Assembly (NCBI RefSeq): GCF_016464365.1
Contig: NZ_JADCUC010000002.1
Span: 302,001 to 366,000 of the forward strand
From: Sandaracinobacteroides hominis
GTDB taxonomy: Bacteria; Pseudomonadota; Alphaproteobacteria; Sphingomonadales; Sphingomonadaceae
Reading direction: 5' to 3'
DNA: 64,000 nucleotides
Part shown: positions 34,351 through 43,237 of the stretch, piece after piece
Numbering within the stretch: position 1 is the stretch's first letter
Layout of the letters: each line of letters begins with the position of its first letter
Position numbers and translations under genes: made by a program
The notes under the pieces: generated by a model
What the model saw: only the letters and a program-made list of their open reading frames with translations
Databases searched by the model: none
What the model was told of the DNA's origin: nothing

Positions 34351-36594
34351 TCAGAACTTGAAGCCGGCTTCGACCGCGAGGTTCCGCGTCGGCTCCAGAT
34401 AGAGGATCGCCCGCGGCACGGCGGTGATCGGAGTGGGCAGCCTGAAGGCGCTTCCCGTCGTATATTCGTTGGTCAGGTTCTTGCCGACAAAGGCCAGATA
34501 CCAGCGATCGTCCTGATCGCCGAACTGCACGCGCAGGTCGACCTTGGCATAGCCCTTCTGCACGCCATAGGTCGGGCTCTGGTCGTCGGAGTTGAAGAAC
34601 TTCGAACGGCCGGCGACGACGCCGGTGATGTCGAACTTGAAATTGTCGCCCACATCGATGCGGCCATGGGCGGTGACATTGCCCGTGAACTTCGAGGCAT
34701 AGGCAACGGGATAGCCGGCGAGGTTGTTGGTCGCGGGGGTGCAGGTGGCCGGCTGCGAGGCAAGGCAGGCAGCGCCGGGATAATCGTCGTACTTCACGTC
34801 CTGATAGGAAGCCGACGCGTTGATGTCGAAGTTCGGCACCGGATAGATGGCGAGCGAGCCTTCGATCCCCTTCGAGGTGGCGCTGGCGGCGTTACCGGTC
34901 AGGTAGCTGGAGGTCGCCGGCTGATAGACCGACACCTGCAGGTCCTCGAACGTGGTCTTGTAGACCGAGACGTTGGCGACGACCTTGCTGTCGAACAGCG
35001 TCGAGCGGATCCCGGCCTCATAGTTGGTCGAGCGTTCCGGTTCGAAGGTGAAGGTCGCATCTGTCGTTCCCAGCGTGTTGGAAACGAAGCCGCCCGACTT
35101 CGATCCCTTGCCCCAGGTCAGATAGCCCATGATCTGGTCGGTGAAATCATATTGCAGCGTGACAGAGGGATCGACGTTGCTTTCGTCGATCGAGCCGCGG
35201 GCGCTGGAGATCGGCCGGATCGCGAACGGCCCATAGACAAGGCGCGAGGCGAAATTGCCGCGCTTGCTGGCATGGGTATAGCGAAGGCTGCCGATGATCC
35301 GCAGGTCGTCGGTGATGTTGAAGGTGCCCTGGCCGAACGCCGAATAGGATTCGGCCTTTTGATTGAAGACGCTGTCGATGCGGCCGAAATAGGGGCTGCC
35401 GAACAGGTTCAGGATGTTGAAGCCCTGCAGCTGCTGCAGCTGGTAGTTCGAATAGTCCCAATAGGCGCCGACGATATACTCGAAGCGGCGGCCGGTGGGC
35501 GACAGCAGGCGGACTTCCTGCGAGATCTGGTCGAACTTTTCCGGAAAGCTGTTGTAGACGCTGTTGTTGGTGACAGCGCCATTGCCGCCGGGGATCGTCT
35601 GGTCGAAGCCATTGACGATATTGGCGTCGAACTTGCTGTAGCCGGTGATCAGCGTGAGCGTATAGTCGCCGAACTGGACGTTGCCGGTGCCCGACAGCAT
35701 CCAGGACTTGTTCCAGATGCCCTCGTCGCCCAGCGCCGATTTTTCCAGATAACGGTCGTGGTGCGGGTCTTGCGGGCCGGTAAGCGAGCTGGAGACGGTG
35801 ATGCCGCCCGAGTAGCGCCGGTTCGAATATTGCACCTTCGCGGTATAATCGAACTGGTCCGAAGGCTCCCACTTCAGCGTGCCGCGAACAGTTTCCTGTT
35901 CCAGCTTCGGATCGTCCTGATCGGTGGCGCGGTTATAGATATACCCATCCTGGCGGACGATATTATAGGCGACCCGGAAGCCCAGCGTGCTGCTGATGGG
36001 GCCCGACACATAGCCTGAAATATCGGGGCCCTTCATGTCGAAGCTGTAGAGGCCGCTGATCTTGCCCTCGAAATCGGCGGTCGGGCCGGCGGACACCACG
36101 CTGACGGCGCCGGCGGCGGTGTTCTTGCCGAACAGCGCGCCCTGCGGGCCGCGCAGCACTTCCACGCGCTGCAGATCGAAGAACGGCGCTTCGGCCTGCC
36201 GCGAACGGCCGGCGTAGATGCCGTCGACATAGAGCGAGACCGACTGATCGAAAGCGAAGTTGGCCGGCGGCGAGCCGAAGCCGCGGATGTAGATGACATT
36301 GTTGCCGGCGGTCGTCTGCACGAAGACGTTCGGCGTGTAGTTCATCATCGCCCGCGCGTCGGAGATGTTGAACTTCGACAGCTGCTCGCCCGAAACGACC
36401 ACCATCGAGATCGGCACGTCCTGCACATTCTGGGCGCGCTTGGTGGCGGTGACGATGATGTCGGTGGAGCTGGCTGCAGGCACATCTGCGGCGGCGGCTT
36501 CTGCCTGATCGCCATCCGCGGCAGCGGCGGGCACGCTTGCCAGCATGGCAGCGGCGGCCACGCCGGAAAGCAGAATCCAGTTGCAGGACTTCAT
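34351..36594 (-). CDS. TonB-dependent outer-membrane receptor
   Basis: A 747-residue receptor with a signal peptide (MKSCNWILLSGVAAAAMLASVPAAAA) and a TonB-box-like segment DIIVTATKR. A plug domain follows (QNVQDVPISMVVVSGEQL ... IRGFGSPP ... LRGPQGALFGKNTAAGAV), then a 22-strand barrel ending in the aromatic-terminal AVEAGFKF. This is the sphingomonad type used for uptake of organic substrates rather than siderophores. The start follows GGGAGG. It heads a receptor-NTF2-GST operon, with both regulatory palindromes in the divergent promoter. It probably brings the pathway substrate across the outer membrane. Confidence 0.95.
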   Translation of the reverse strand: MKSCNWILLSGVAAAAMLASVPAAAADGDQAEAAAADVPAASSTDIIVTATKRAQNVQDVPISMVVVSGEQLSKFNISDARAMMNYTPNVFVQTTAGNNVIYIRGFGSPPANFAFDQSVSLYVDGIYAGRSRQAEAPFFDLQRVEVLRGPQGALFGKNTAAGAVSVVSAGPTADFEGKISGLYSFDMKGPDISGYVSGPISSTLGFRVAYNIVRQDGYIYNRATDQDDPKLEQETVRGTLKWEPSDQFDYTAKVQYSNRRYSGGITVSSSLTGPQDPHHDRYLEKSALGDEGIWNKSWMLSGTGNVQFGDYTLTLITGYSKFDANIVNGFDQTIPGGNGAVTNNSVYNSFPEKFDQISQEVRLLSPTGRRFEYIVGAYWDYSNYQLQQLQGFNILNLFGSPYFGRIDSVFNQKAESYSAFGQGTFNITDDLRIIGSLRYTHASKRGNFASRLVYGPFAIRPISSARGSIDESNVDPSVTLQYDFTDQIMGYLTWGKGSKSGGFVSNTLGTTDATFTFEPERSTNYEAGIRSTLFDSKVVANVSVYKTTFEDLQVSVYQPATSSYLTGNAASATSKGIEGSLAIYPVPNFDINASASYQDVKYDDYPGAACLASQPATCTPATNNLAGYPVAYASKFTGNVTAHGRIDVGDNFKFDITGVVAGRSKFFNSDDQSPTYGVQKGYAKVDLRVQFGDQDDRWYLAFVGKNLTNEYTTGSAFRLPTPITAVPRAILYLEPTRNLAVEAGFKF

Positions 36595-36646
36595 TGGAAC
36601 CTCCCTTGAAAATGCGTCGACGGTACGGGATCCGATGTCCTCATCC

Positions 36647-36661
36647 GTCAATCTGGTTGAC
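36647..36661. promoter_or_regulatory. GTCAA-N5-TTGAC palindrome, site C (before TonB receptor)
   Basis: A perfect inverted repeat, GTCAATCTGGTTGAC, 52 bases upstream of the receptor start and two bases from the adjacent TTAG palindrome. It is the best copy of this second motif. Confidence 0.5.
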
Positions 36662-36663
36662 CC

Positions 36664-36675
36664 TTAGTTTACTAA
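36664..36675. promoter_or_regulatory. TTAG-N4-CTAA palindrome, site 5 (TonB receptor/DUF3237 divergon)
   Basis: TTAGTTTACTAA, with fully complementary half-sites, 43 bases before the DUF3237 start and 69 bases before the TonB receptor. It sits two bases from the second palindrome, so two regulators could meet here. Confidence 0.7.
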
Positions 36676-36718
36676 TGGCTTTAAGCTTGTCCAGAGGATT
36701 TCGGGGAGGAATGGCCTG

Positions 36719-37225
36719 ATGAGAGAGGATGCTGCGGAAAAGCGCAGGAGCGTGTTGCAGTCGACACAGCTGTGCACGGTGGAGTTCGAGGTGAGCGGCG
36801 GCCTGATCGGAATCGGCGCCACGCCATTTGGCGACCGCCGGCTGGGCTTCATCACCGGCGGGCGTTTCTTTGGTCCCCGGCTGCAGGGCGACGTGCTGCC
36901 CGGCGGCGGGAACTGGTCGCATGGCGGGCGCCTGTCCGCTGATGCGGCGGTGGGCACCTTCGATGCGCGCTCCGTCTGGCGCACGCACGACGGGGCGCTG
37001 ATCCAGCTGTCCTACACCGGGCGCAGCGTAGTGCCGGATGCCGTGCGCGCCTTGTTCGCCGATCCCGCCGCGCCGCCGGTCGATCCGTCGCGCTACTATC
37101 TGCGCATCGCCCCGGTGTTCGAGACATCGAGCGAGACATACGGCTGGCTCAACGGAATCCTGGCCGTCGGGGTTGGCGAGCGTACGGACTTCGGCGTGCG
37201 CCACGTCATTCACGAGATCCTCTGA
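36719..37225 (+). CDS. DUF3237 family protein
   Basis: A 168-residue protein with the DUF3237 pattern: TVEFEVSGGLIGIGATPFGDRRLGFITGGRFFGPRLQGDVLPGGGNW, then RSVWRTHDGALIQLSYTGR and YYLRIAPVFETSSETYGWLNGILAVGVGER. This is a small beta-barrel fold of unknown biochemistry, recurrent in catabolic clusters of aromatic and terpenoid degraders. GGGAGGA precedes the ATG. It overlaps the next GST gene by one base and is divergent from the TonB receptor. Confidence 0.85.
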   Translation: MREDAAEKRRSVLQSTQLCTVEFEVSGGLIGIGATPFGDRRLGFITGGRFFGPRLQGDVLPGGGNWSHGGRLSADAAVGTFDARSVWRTHDGALIQLSYTGRSVVPDAVRALFADPAAPPVDPSRYYLRIAPVFETSSETYGWLNGILAVGVGERTDFGVRHVIHEIL

Positions 37226-37947
37226 TGATCGACCTGCATTATTGCGCAACGCCCAACGGACAGAAGATCGCCATCCTGCTGGAAGAGGTGGAGCTGCCCT
37301 ATCGGGTGATCCCCTACGATATCTTCGACGGCGACCAGCTGACGGCAGAGTTCGGCCGCATCAACCCGAACCACAAGCTGCCGGCGATCGTCGACACGGC
37401 GCCGGCATGGGGCGGGGAGCCTGTGACGGTGTTCGAATCCGGCGCCATCCTCCAGTATCTCGCGGAAAAATGCGGCCGCTTCCTGGCGCCCGCCGGGGCA
37501 GAGCGGGCCGTCACCCTGTCCTGGCTCACCTGGCAGGTCGCCGGGCTGGGGCCGATGGGGGGGCAGGCGAGCCACTTCCTGCGCTATGCGCCGGCTGGGC
37601 AGGACTATGCGAAGCAACGCTATACGAAGGAGCTGAACCGGCTGCTGACGGTGCTGGAAAACCGGCTGGCGCAAAGCCCGTTCGTGGGTGGCGAAAGCTA
37701 TTCCATCGCCGACATGGCGATCTGGCCGGGTCGCGCTTCGGCCTTCGTGATGGGCATGTCGCTGGACGCCTGGCCCGCCACCCGCCGCTGGTTCGAGCGC
37801 ATCCGCACCCGCCCGGCCGTCGCCCGCGCCATGTCGTGCCCGGATCTCGCCGCACCCGCAAAATATCTCGGCCGCAACCAGCAGCTCGACGCGCAGCAAT
37901 GGTCGAACATGTTTGGCGATGCGAACCAGGCGGCGGTGCGCAGATAG
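37225..37947 (+). CDS. Nu-like glutathione S-transferase (3)
   Basis: A 240-residue Nu-type GST: LHYCATPNGQKIAILLEEVEL, NPNHKLPAIVD, VFESGAILQYLAEKCG, and YSIADMAIWPGRAS. It closely resembles GST 2 and GST 4 in layout, suggesting paralogues with different substrates. It is coupled to the DUF3237 gene by a TGATG overlap. It converges on GST 4, with three bases between the stop codons. Confidence 0.9.
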   Translation: MIDLHYCATPNGQKIAILLEEVELPYRVIPYDIFDGDQLTAEFGRINPNHKLPAIVDTAPAWGGEPVTVFESGAILQYLAEKCGRFLAPAGAERAVTLSWLTWQVAGLGPMGGQASHFLRYAPAGQDYAKQRYTKELNRLLTVLENRLAQSPFVGGESYSIADMAIWPGRASAFVMGMSLDAWPATRRWFERIRTRPAVARAMSCPDLAAPAKYLGRNQQLDAQQWSNMFGDANQAAVRR

Positions 37948-37950
37948 GCG

Positions 37951-38652
37951 TCAGCGCCGGGCGTGCTGCCGCTCGCCCCACAGGATGGAGCGGTGTTCGT
38001 CGGTGAATCCCGTCAGCCCGCCCTCGATGGTTTCCGCCCGTGCCGTGCCGGTCTGCATCCCCTCGGCCACGGCCGGCCGCGCCAGCATCGCCGCGCCCCA
38101 CCGATCCACATTGGGATAGCGCCCGGCCTTTTCGATCAACTGCCGGCGCAGGAAGGGCAGCGTCGCCATGTCGGCGATGCTGTATGCGTCGCCCGCCAGC
38201 CATTCCGCTTCGCCCAGCCGTTGGTTCAGCACCATCATCAGCCGGTCCACCTCCCGCGAATAGCGCTCGATCGCATAGGGGTGCCGGTCCCTGGCGTAGT
38301 GGGTGAAATGCGCTTCCTGCCCGAACATCGGGCCAATGCCGGAAACCTGCAGCATCAGCCATTGCCAGCAGATCGCCCGCTTCGCCGGATCGGAGGGGAC
38401 AAAGCGCCCGGTCTTTTCCGCCAGATAGAGCAGGATCGCGCCCGTCTCCCACAGCACGAAGCGGCCATCGGGGCCGTCCTCGTCGACGATCACCGGCGTC
38501 TTGTTGTTGGGGTTCAGCGCCAGGAATTCCGGCGTCAGCTGATCGCCGGCCAGGATGTCGATATATTCCAGCCGCCATTCCAGCCCCATTTCGAGGAGGG
38601 CGATGGCGACCTTGCGCGCATTGGGTGTCGGCCCGCCGTACAGGGTGATCAT
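37951..38652 (-). CDS. Nu-like glutathione S-transferase (4)
   Basis: A 233-residue GST of the same type: LYGGPTPNARKVAIALLEMGL, NPNNKTPVIVDEDG, LWETGAILLYLAEKTG and YSIADMATLPFLRRQ. Here the loop is TPNA rather than TPNG, and the Glu-Ser pair is Glu-Thr, so glutathione contacts differ slightly from its paralogues. It is the only minus-strand gene next to a TTAG palindrome 27 bases upstream of its ATG. Confidence 0.9.
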   Translation of the reverse strand: MITLYGGPTPNARKVAIALLEMGLEWRLEYIDILAGDQLTPEFLALNPNNKTPVIVDEDGPDGRFVLWETGAILLYLAEKTGRFVPSDPAKRAICWQWLMLQVSGIGPMFGQEAHFTHYARDRHPYAIERYSREVDRLMMVLNQRLGEAEWLAGDAYSIADMATLPFLRRQLIEKAGRYPNVDRWGAAMLARPAVAEGMQTGTARAETIEGGLTGFTDEHRSILWGERQHARR

Positions 38653-38679
38653 GGTCGCTGCTGTCCTCCACCGGTTTCC

Positions 38680-38691
38680 TTAGCATCCTAT
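38680..38691. promoter_or_regulatory. TTAG-N4-CTAT palindrome, site 6 (before GST 4)
   Basis: TTAGCATCCTAT, flanked by CC and GC, in the 64-base gap between GST 4 and the sugar dehydrogenase stop. It is close enough to the GST start to overlap its promoter. Confidence 0.65.
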
Positions 38692-38716
38692 GCAATGCCG
38701 GCAGCCGCACAACCTC

Positions 38717-39643
38717 TCAGTCCTCGAAGGCCTCCACCGTCCGCCGCGTGCCGCGCAGGAAGGCGTCGGCCACCAGCGTCAGCGGCCGCACATCCACGTC
38801 GCTTTCGCCGCGCTCCACCAGCGCGGCAAAATGCGCATAGAGCCCGGCATATTCCCGGTTCTCGCCGCTTGCCGCCCCGCCCGGATACGCCAGCCGCGCC
38901 CCGCCGTCCGACAGTTTCAATACCCCGGCGTCGGTCTCGATCTCGATGTCCCAGCTCTGCGGCCCGGTCTGCCGCCAGTCCAGATCCATCTGCACCGGGG
39001 CGCCCGCCGTGTCGCGGAACCTGAGCTGAGCGGCGATGGGCGCCGCCTTGTTGGCGGGAATTTCCAGCAGCGCCTCGCACAGGAACAGCGGCTGCGGCAG
39101 GATTTCGGTGAGGATGGAAAGCGCGTTGATGCCGGGGTCGAACACGCCCAGCCCGCCGGCCTCCCAGATCCACGCCTGCCCCGGATGCCATTTGCGCACA
39201 TCCTCCCGCCAGCGGATCGAACCCCGCTGCAGCTGTCGATCTGCCAGCCAGCCGCGCGCAGCCGAAACCCCCGGCGCAAAGCGCGAATGCCAGCTTGCAA
39301 ACAGCGTTGCCCCGCTGCGTTCCGCCAGGCCCGCCAGCGCCGCCACCTCCGCCAGAGTGGCGCCTGGCGGCTTTTCCAGAAACACATGCACGCCCCGCTC
39401 CAAAGCCAGCGCGGCGAGATCGTGGCGGACCTGCGGCGGCGTGCACAGCGCCACCGCGTCCACGGCCGGGCCATCCGCAAGCAACTCCTCCAGCGCGGGG
39501 AAATGCGGAACGCCGCCCACGCCATCCCCATGCGGGCTAACCGTTGCCACCAGCTCGAACGCCGGATTATCGGCAATCGCCGGCAGATGCTGGTCGCGCG
39601 CGATCTTCCCCAGTCCGACCACGGCGATGCGAATGCGTTTCAT
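38717..39643 (-). CDS. Gfo/Idh/MocA oxidoreductase, D-galactose 1-dehydrogenase-like
   Basis: A 308-residue NAD(P)-dependent sugar dehydrogenase. The Rossmann motif is VVGLGKIARDQHLPAI. The Gfo/Idh signature EKPPGATLAEV carries the conserved Lys, and a catalytic His-rich block GLGVFDPGINALS follows. The combination KIARDQH, CTPPQVRH, WHSRFAPGV and WHPGQAWIWEAGGLGVFDPGINALS resembles bacterial galactose 1-dehydrogenases. Single gene, outside the regulon by its own promoter. The substrate assignment is from memory of the family, so moderately sure. Confidence 0.78.
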   Translation of the reverse strand: MKRIRIAVVGLGKIARDQHLPAIADNPAFELVATVSPHGDGVGGVPHFPALEELLADGPAVDAVALCTPPQVRHDLAALALERGVHVFLEKPPGATLAEVAALAGLAERSGATLFASWHSRFAPGVSAARGWLADRQLQRGSIRWREDVRKWHPGQAWIWEAGGLGVFDPGINALSILTEILPQPLFLCEALLEIPANKAAPIAAQLRFRDTAGAPVQMDLDWRQTGPQSWDIEIETDAGVLKLSDGGARLAYPGGAASGENREYAGLYAHFAALVERGESDVDVRPLTLVADAFLRGTRRTVEAFED

Positions 39644-39776
39644 CCAGTCCTCCCAGGCGATTGCCCGCCGCGCTACATCGTTCCGGCAAGCACTGGAAGC
39701 GCTTGTCGAATCCCCGCTTAACGCCGGCGCCTTAACCGCCTAGCATCGCCCAAGGGCAGGCACGGGAGGTGGGTGG

Positions 39777-40964
39777 ATGAAGCCAGAGGTGAAGCCGGCG
39801 GACAGCCCGATTGCCCGCCTGTTCGGCTTTGGCCTCACCCGGATGCAGGCGACCGGGATGGGCCTGCTGTTTGCCTTCTTCTGCTTTGTGCCCATTGCCT
39901 TGCTGGCGGACAAGTCCGCCGATGTCGCCGTGCCGTTCACCCGCGATTACGCCATGCTGGCGCGGGTGCTTGTCGCGCTGCCGCTGGTCGTCGCCTTCTC
40001 GCCGCATCTGCAGGGGCTGATAGACGAGGCGCTGGATCACGCGCCGAAATCCAACATCGTCACCGGCGCCGATACCACAACCTATGAACGCTGGGTGCAT
40101 CTCGTCAGGCAGCTTCGGGCCAGCAGGATCGCCGAACTGCTGTTCGTGGCGATGGCCTTTGCCTCCGGTTTCACCAACCAGCAGATTCCCGGCGTCCTCG
40201 CCGGCCTGCACGGCTGGGGATACAGCGCCGCCGGAGAGCTGAATCTGGCGGGGCAATGGTATGTGCATGTGGTGCTGCCGCTGTTTCGGCTGATGGTCCT
40301 GATCTGGATCTGGCGGCTGCTGATGTGGACTCTGTTCCTGGGCAGCCTGTCGTTCCTGAAGCTGAACCTCAACCCGGCCCACCCGGATGGCGCCGCCGAC
40401 CTTGGCTATCTGGGTTTCGTGCAGCAGCGGCTTTCGATTGCGCTGGCGATCGGCAGCCTGATGCTTGCCGGCAGCGCCGCCAATCGGATTGCCTATCTGG
40501 GGGAGCATCTGGGCGATCACCTCTTTCCGCTGCTCGGCTTCATCCTCCTCTATCCCGCGCTGCTGCTGGCGCCGCTGATCCTCACCTGCCCGCTCCTGCT
40601 GCGCACCAAGCGCAACGGCGTCTTCGAATACAGCCTGATCGGCGACGGTATGGCGGCGCAGTTCCGCCGCGACTGGATCGACAATCCCGGCGATGCAGGC
40701 GACCGGCTGGCCAGCCCGAACCCGTCGGCGATGGCGGATTTCACGATGATGCACAGCGTCGTGCAGGAAATGAGCATCCTGCCGATCCGCAGCTGGGCAG
40801 TGATCTCCATGTTTGTCGCGGCGGCCGGGCCGCTGCTGCTGCTGGTGCTGCTGGAGGTGCCGCTGGATGCGCTGCTCCGCTCGGCGCTGTCCGAACTGCC
40901 GCCGCTCGATCTCGTCGCCACCTATAGCCAGCCTTTCCCGCAAGCACCGCCCGGCACGGGCTGA
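39777..40964 (+). CDS. Hypothetical multipass membrane protein
   Basis: A 395-residue protein with about seven hydrophobic segments (for example GMGLLFAFFCFVPIALLA, VVLPLFRLMVLIWIWRLLMWTLFLG, LFPLLGFILLYPALLLAPLIL and a C-terminal AVISMFVAAAGPLLLLVLL). A cytoplasmic stretch before the last helix reads FEYSLIGDGMAAQFRRDWI. I do not recognise the family. A GGGAGGTGGGTGG site precedes the ATG. It stands alone between the sugar dehydrogenase and a tRNA gene. Confidence 0.75.
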   Translation: MKPEVKPADSPIARLFGFGLTRMQATGMGLLFAFFCFVPIALLADKSADVAVPFTRDYAMLARVLVALPLVVAFSPHLQGLIDEALDHAPKSNIVTGADTTTYERWVHLVRQLRASRIAELLFVAMAFASGFTNQQIPGVLAGLHGWGYSAAGELNLAGQWYVHVVLPLFRLMVLIWIWRLLMWTLFLGSLSFLKLNLNPAHPDGAADLGYLGFVQQRLSIALAIGSLMLAGSAANRIAYLGEHLGDHLFPLLGFILLYPALLLAPLILTCPLLLRTKRNGVFEYSLIGDGMAAQFRRDWIDNPGDAGDRLASPNPSAMADFTMMHSVVQEMSILPIRSWAVISMFVAAAGPLLLLVLLEVPLDALLRSALSELPPLDLVATYSQPFPQAPPGTG

Positions 40965-41086
40965 AACAGGCTGGCGAAGGCCCAGACCGTCTTTCGCGCG
41001 CGCGAATCGACATGGCGGCTCCTGGCCGATGAACAATCAATGGCTCCGGGCGCCAGAAGCTGGTCATTGTTGGAAAACGGGGAAGT

Positions 41087-41163
41087 TGGCGCGCCCGGAA
41101 CGATTCGAACGTCCGACCCTCAGATTCGTAGTCTGATGCTCTATCCAGCTGAGCTACGGGCGC
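41087..41163 (-). tRNA. tRNA-Arg (ACG)
   Basis: The minus strand folds into a complete cloverleaf. The acceptor stem is GCGCCCG/CGGGCGC, the D-arm GCTC...GAGC, and the anticodon stem TCAGA/TCTGA with loop CTACGAA (anticodon ACG). The T-arm is GGACG-TTCGAAT-CGTTC, followed by discriminator G and an encoded CCA. Length 77 with CCA. Confidence 0.97.
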
Positions 41164-41238
41164 GCTGCAGGAGGGCGGCCCTTAAAGGACAGTTCTGCGG
41201 ATTGCAAGCCGCCTATGCCCGCCGCTAGGGAGATCGGC

Positions 41239-41751
41239 ATGCGAGCCCTCCTTTCCGTCACCCTCCTCGGCCTCCTGCTGGCAACCGCCTGCAAGGGGCC
41301 ATCGGGCAGCTTTCCCTCGCTTGCGCCTCGGCCCGGCGAAATACCGCGCGTGATCGACGCCCCCGACGCCGAACAGCAGCCCGGCCTCTCCGATTCCGAG
41401 CGCGCCGGCCTGTCGGCCGATGTCGCCCGCGAATCGAAGGCGCTGGCAGACGTGGAAAAGGCGATGGCAAGCGAAGGAGCGCAGCTGACCAGGGCACTGC
41501 AGGCCGCGCGCGGCAGCAAGTCCGGCTCGGAAGCCTGGTCCAACGCGCAGATGGCGCTGTCCCGCTACGATCTCGCCCGCAGCCCGCTGGGCGATATAGA
41601 GGTGCGCCTGACGCCGCTGCTGCGCATGGTGGACAGCCTGCCCGGCTCGGATGCGGACCGGCAGGCGGTCGAAAGTCTCGCCGCCGCCACCGCTTCCGCC
41701 ATCAGACGTTCGCAGCAGCAGGTGAACGCCGCCAACCGCCAGCTGGGATGA
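41239..41751 (+). CDS. Hypothetical secreted protein or lipoprotein
   Basis: A 170-residue exported protein starting MRALLSVTLLGLLLATACKG, a hydrophobic signal ending in a possible (imperfect) lipobox ATAC. The mature part is helical and rich in Ala, Ser and Gln, with coiled-coil character (VARESKALADVEKAMASEGAQLTRALQAAR). The ATG at 41239 has an AGGGAG site; an ATG eight codons upstream lies too near the tRNA. No recognised domain. Its stop abuts that of the convergent serine hydrolase. Confidence 0.7.
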   Translation: MRALLSVTLLGLLLATACKGPSGSFPSLAPRPGEIPRVIDAPDAEQQPGLSDSERAGLSADVARESKALADVEKAMASEGAQLTRALQAARGSKSGSEAWSNAQMALSRYDLARSPLGDIEVRLTPLLRMVDSLPGSDADRQAVESLAAATASAIRRSQQQVNAANRQLG

Positions 41752-43206
41752 TCATTGCGCCGACAGCCGCAGCGCCTGGATCCGGGTGCTGTTCGTCGGC
41801 GCCAGCAGGATCTGGCCGCTGATCCGGCCTTTCTCGCAGGTCCAGCTGAACCGGCCCGACATCGCCCCGTCCGGCACCACCGGCACCGCGGTATCGCAGG
41901 CGCCGCTCGCCGCCTTCAGCCTGGTAAGTTCCGCCGCCCAATTCCGGGCCGAACGATCCAGCAGCATGTTCATCGCCAGCCGCTCCGGCTGCACGTCGAT
42001 CCGCCCCTCGGCCCAGACCTGCCGCGCCGTCGCATAGCCTTCGGCCAGCATCGGCGTCAGCGGCACAGGCCGCGCCTGTATCACCCCCGCCCGGCTCAGC
42101 ACGCCGGCAGCATCCCACACCGGCGGCAGCGGCGCGGCATAGGTGCGGTTGGAAAAGGCGAAGATGCCGACCCCCGCCTCGGGCAGCAGCAGCATGTGCG
42201 AGCCATATCCGGGATAGCCGCCGGAATAGAACATCACCGGCCCCAGCAGGCAATCGGTGCCGCTGACCAGCCCGCCCGCATAGATGAACTGCAGCCGGCA
42301 ATCGGCGGCATCCTTGCCCGGCCGCGCCCGGCCGTGCGGCAGCCCGCCGCCGGCGCGCATCGCCCGCAGCACGGCGCCGTCCGCACCCACCTTCGCGGCC
42401 ACAGGCCAGCCCGACAGCAGATGCGCCACCCATTTCGCATAGTCGTTGGCGGTGGTGACGACGCCGCCCATCGCCCCGAACTCGCCGTCGCGCATCTCCG
42501 GCTCCAGGCTCCACTGGCCGTTTTCCCAGCGATAGCCCTGCGCCAGCCGATCGCGCGGCACCGCCTTCACGTCATAGGTGGTGGCGCCCATCCCCAGCGG
42601 GGTAAACACCGTCTCGCCGACAAAGCGCTGGTAGGGTTTGCCCGACACATTGGTGATCACCCGCCCCAGCGTCGCATAGCCGAAGTTGGAATATTCATAG
42701 CGCGTGCCCGGTGCGCTCTGGAACGGCACGCCGGCCTTCAGCTTCGCGGTGAACTCTGCCGGGGTCAGCACCTGCTGCCGGTCGCCCCAGGGATCGTCGG
42801 TCACAAACCCCGCCATGTGGTGCATCAGCTGCTCGACAGTGATGCCGGCGCCCCAGCCGGCCATTTCCGGCACATATGTCGCAGCCGGATCGTCCAGCCG
42901 CAGTTTCCCCGCCTCCTGCAGGCGCAGCACGCCATAGGCCGTGAACGCCTTCGACATGGAGGCGATCCGGAAGCGGCTGTCGGCCGTCACCGGGCGGTTG
43001 GCGACGATGTCCTGCACGCCCAGTCCCTCGACATGGATCAGCGTGCCATCCTTCACCACGCCCCACACAAGTCCGGGCACATGATTCGCGGCCTTCCACT
43101 CCTCGAAGCCCTTGCGGATCTCGGGCAGGCTTGGGTCCAGTTCCGACTGGGCGATGGCGGGGACGGAAAGCGAAAGGGCGGCAAGGCCAAGAGCAAGAAA
43201 ACGCAT
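41752..43206 (-). CDS. Beta-lactamase-fold serine hydrolase (class C / esterase type)
   Basis: An exported 484-residue serine hydrolase. The signal peptide is MRFLALGLAALSLSVPAIAQ. The catalytic Ser-x-x-Lys is SMSK (RIASMSKAFTAYGVL) and the second motif YSN (RYEYSNFGYATLG). The C-terminal third (from about residue 390) is a separate domain. Family members are penicillin-binding-protein-like peptidases or esterases; the resistance role of AmpC is not implied. The ATG at 43206, with AGGA upstream, is preferred over one three codons earlier. Confidence 0.87.
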   Translation of the reverse strand: MRFLALGLAALSLSVPAIAQSELDPSLPEIRKGFEEWKAANHVPGLVWGVVKDGTLIHVEGLGVQDIVANRPVTADSRFRIASMSKAFTAYGVLRLQEAGKLRLDDPAATYVPEMAGWGAGITVEQLMHHMAGFVTDDPWGDRQQVLTPAEFTAKLKAGVPFQSAPGTRYEYSNFGYATLGRVITNVSGKPYQRFVGETVFTPLGMGATTYDVKAVPRDRLAQGYRWENGQWSLEPEMRDGEFGAMGGVVTTANDYAKWVAHLLSGWPVAAKVGADGAVLRAMRAGGGLPHGRARPGKDAADCRLQFIYAGGLVSGTDCLLGPVMFYSGGYPGYGSHMLLLPEAGVGIFAFSNRTYAAPLPPVWDAAGVLSRAGVIQARPVPLTPMLAEGYATARQVWAEGRIDVQPERLAMNMLLDRSARNWAAELTRLKAASGACDTAVPVVPDGAMSGRFSWTCEKGRISGQILLAPTNSTRIQALRLSAQ

Positions 43207-43237
43207 GACCGGCATCCTAGCCAGACAGGCGCCGGCC

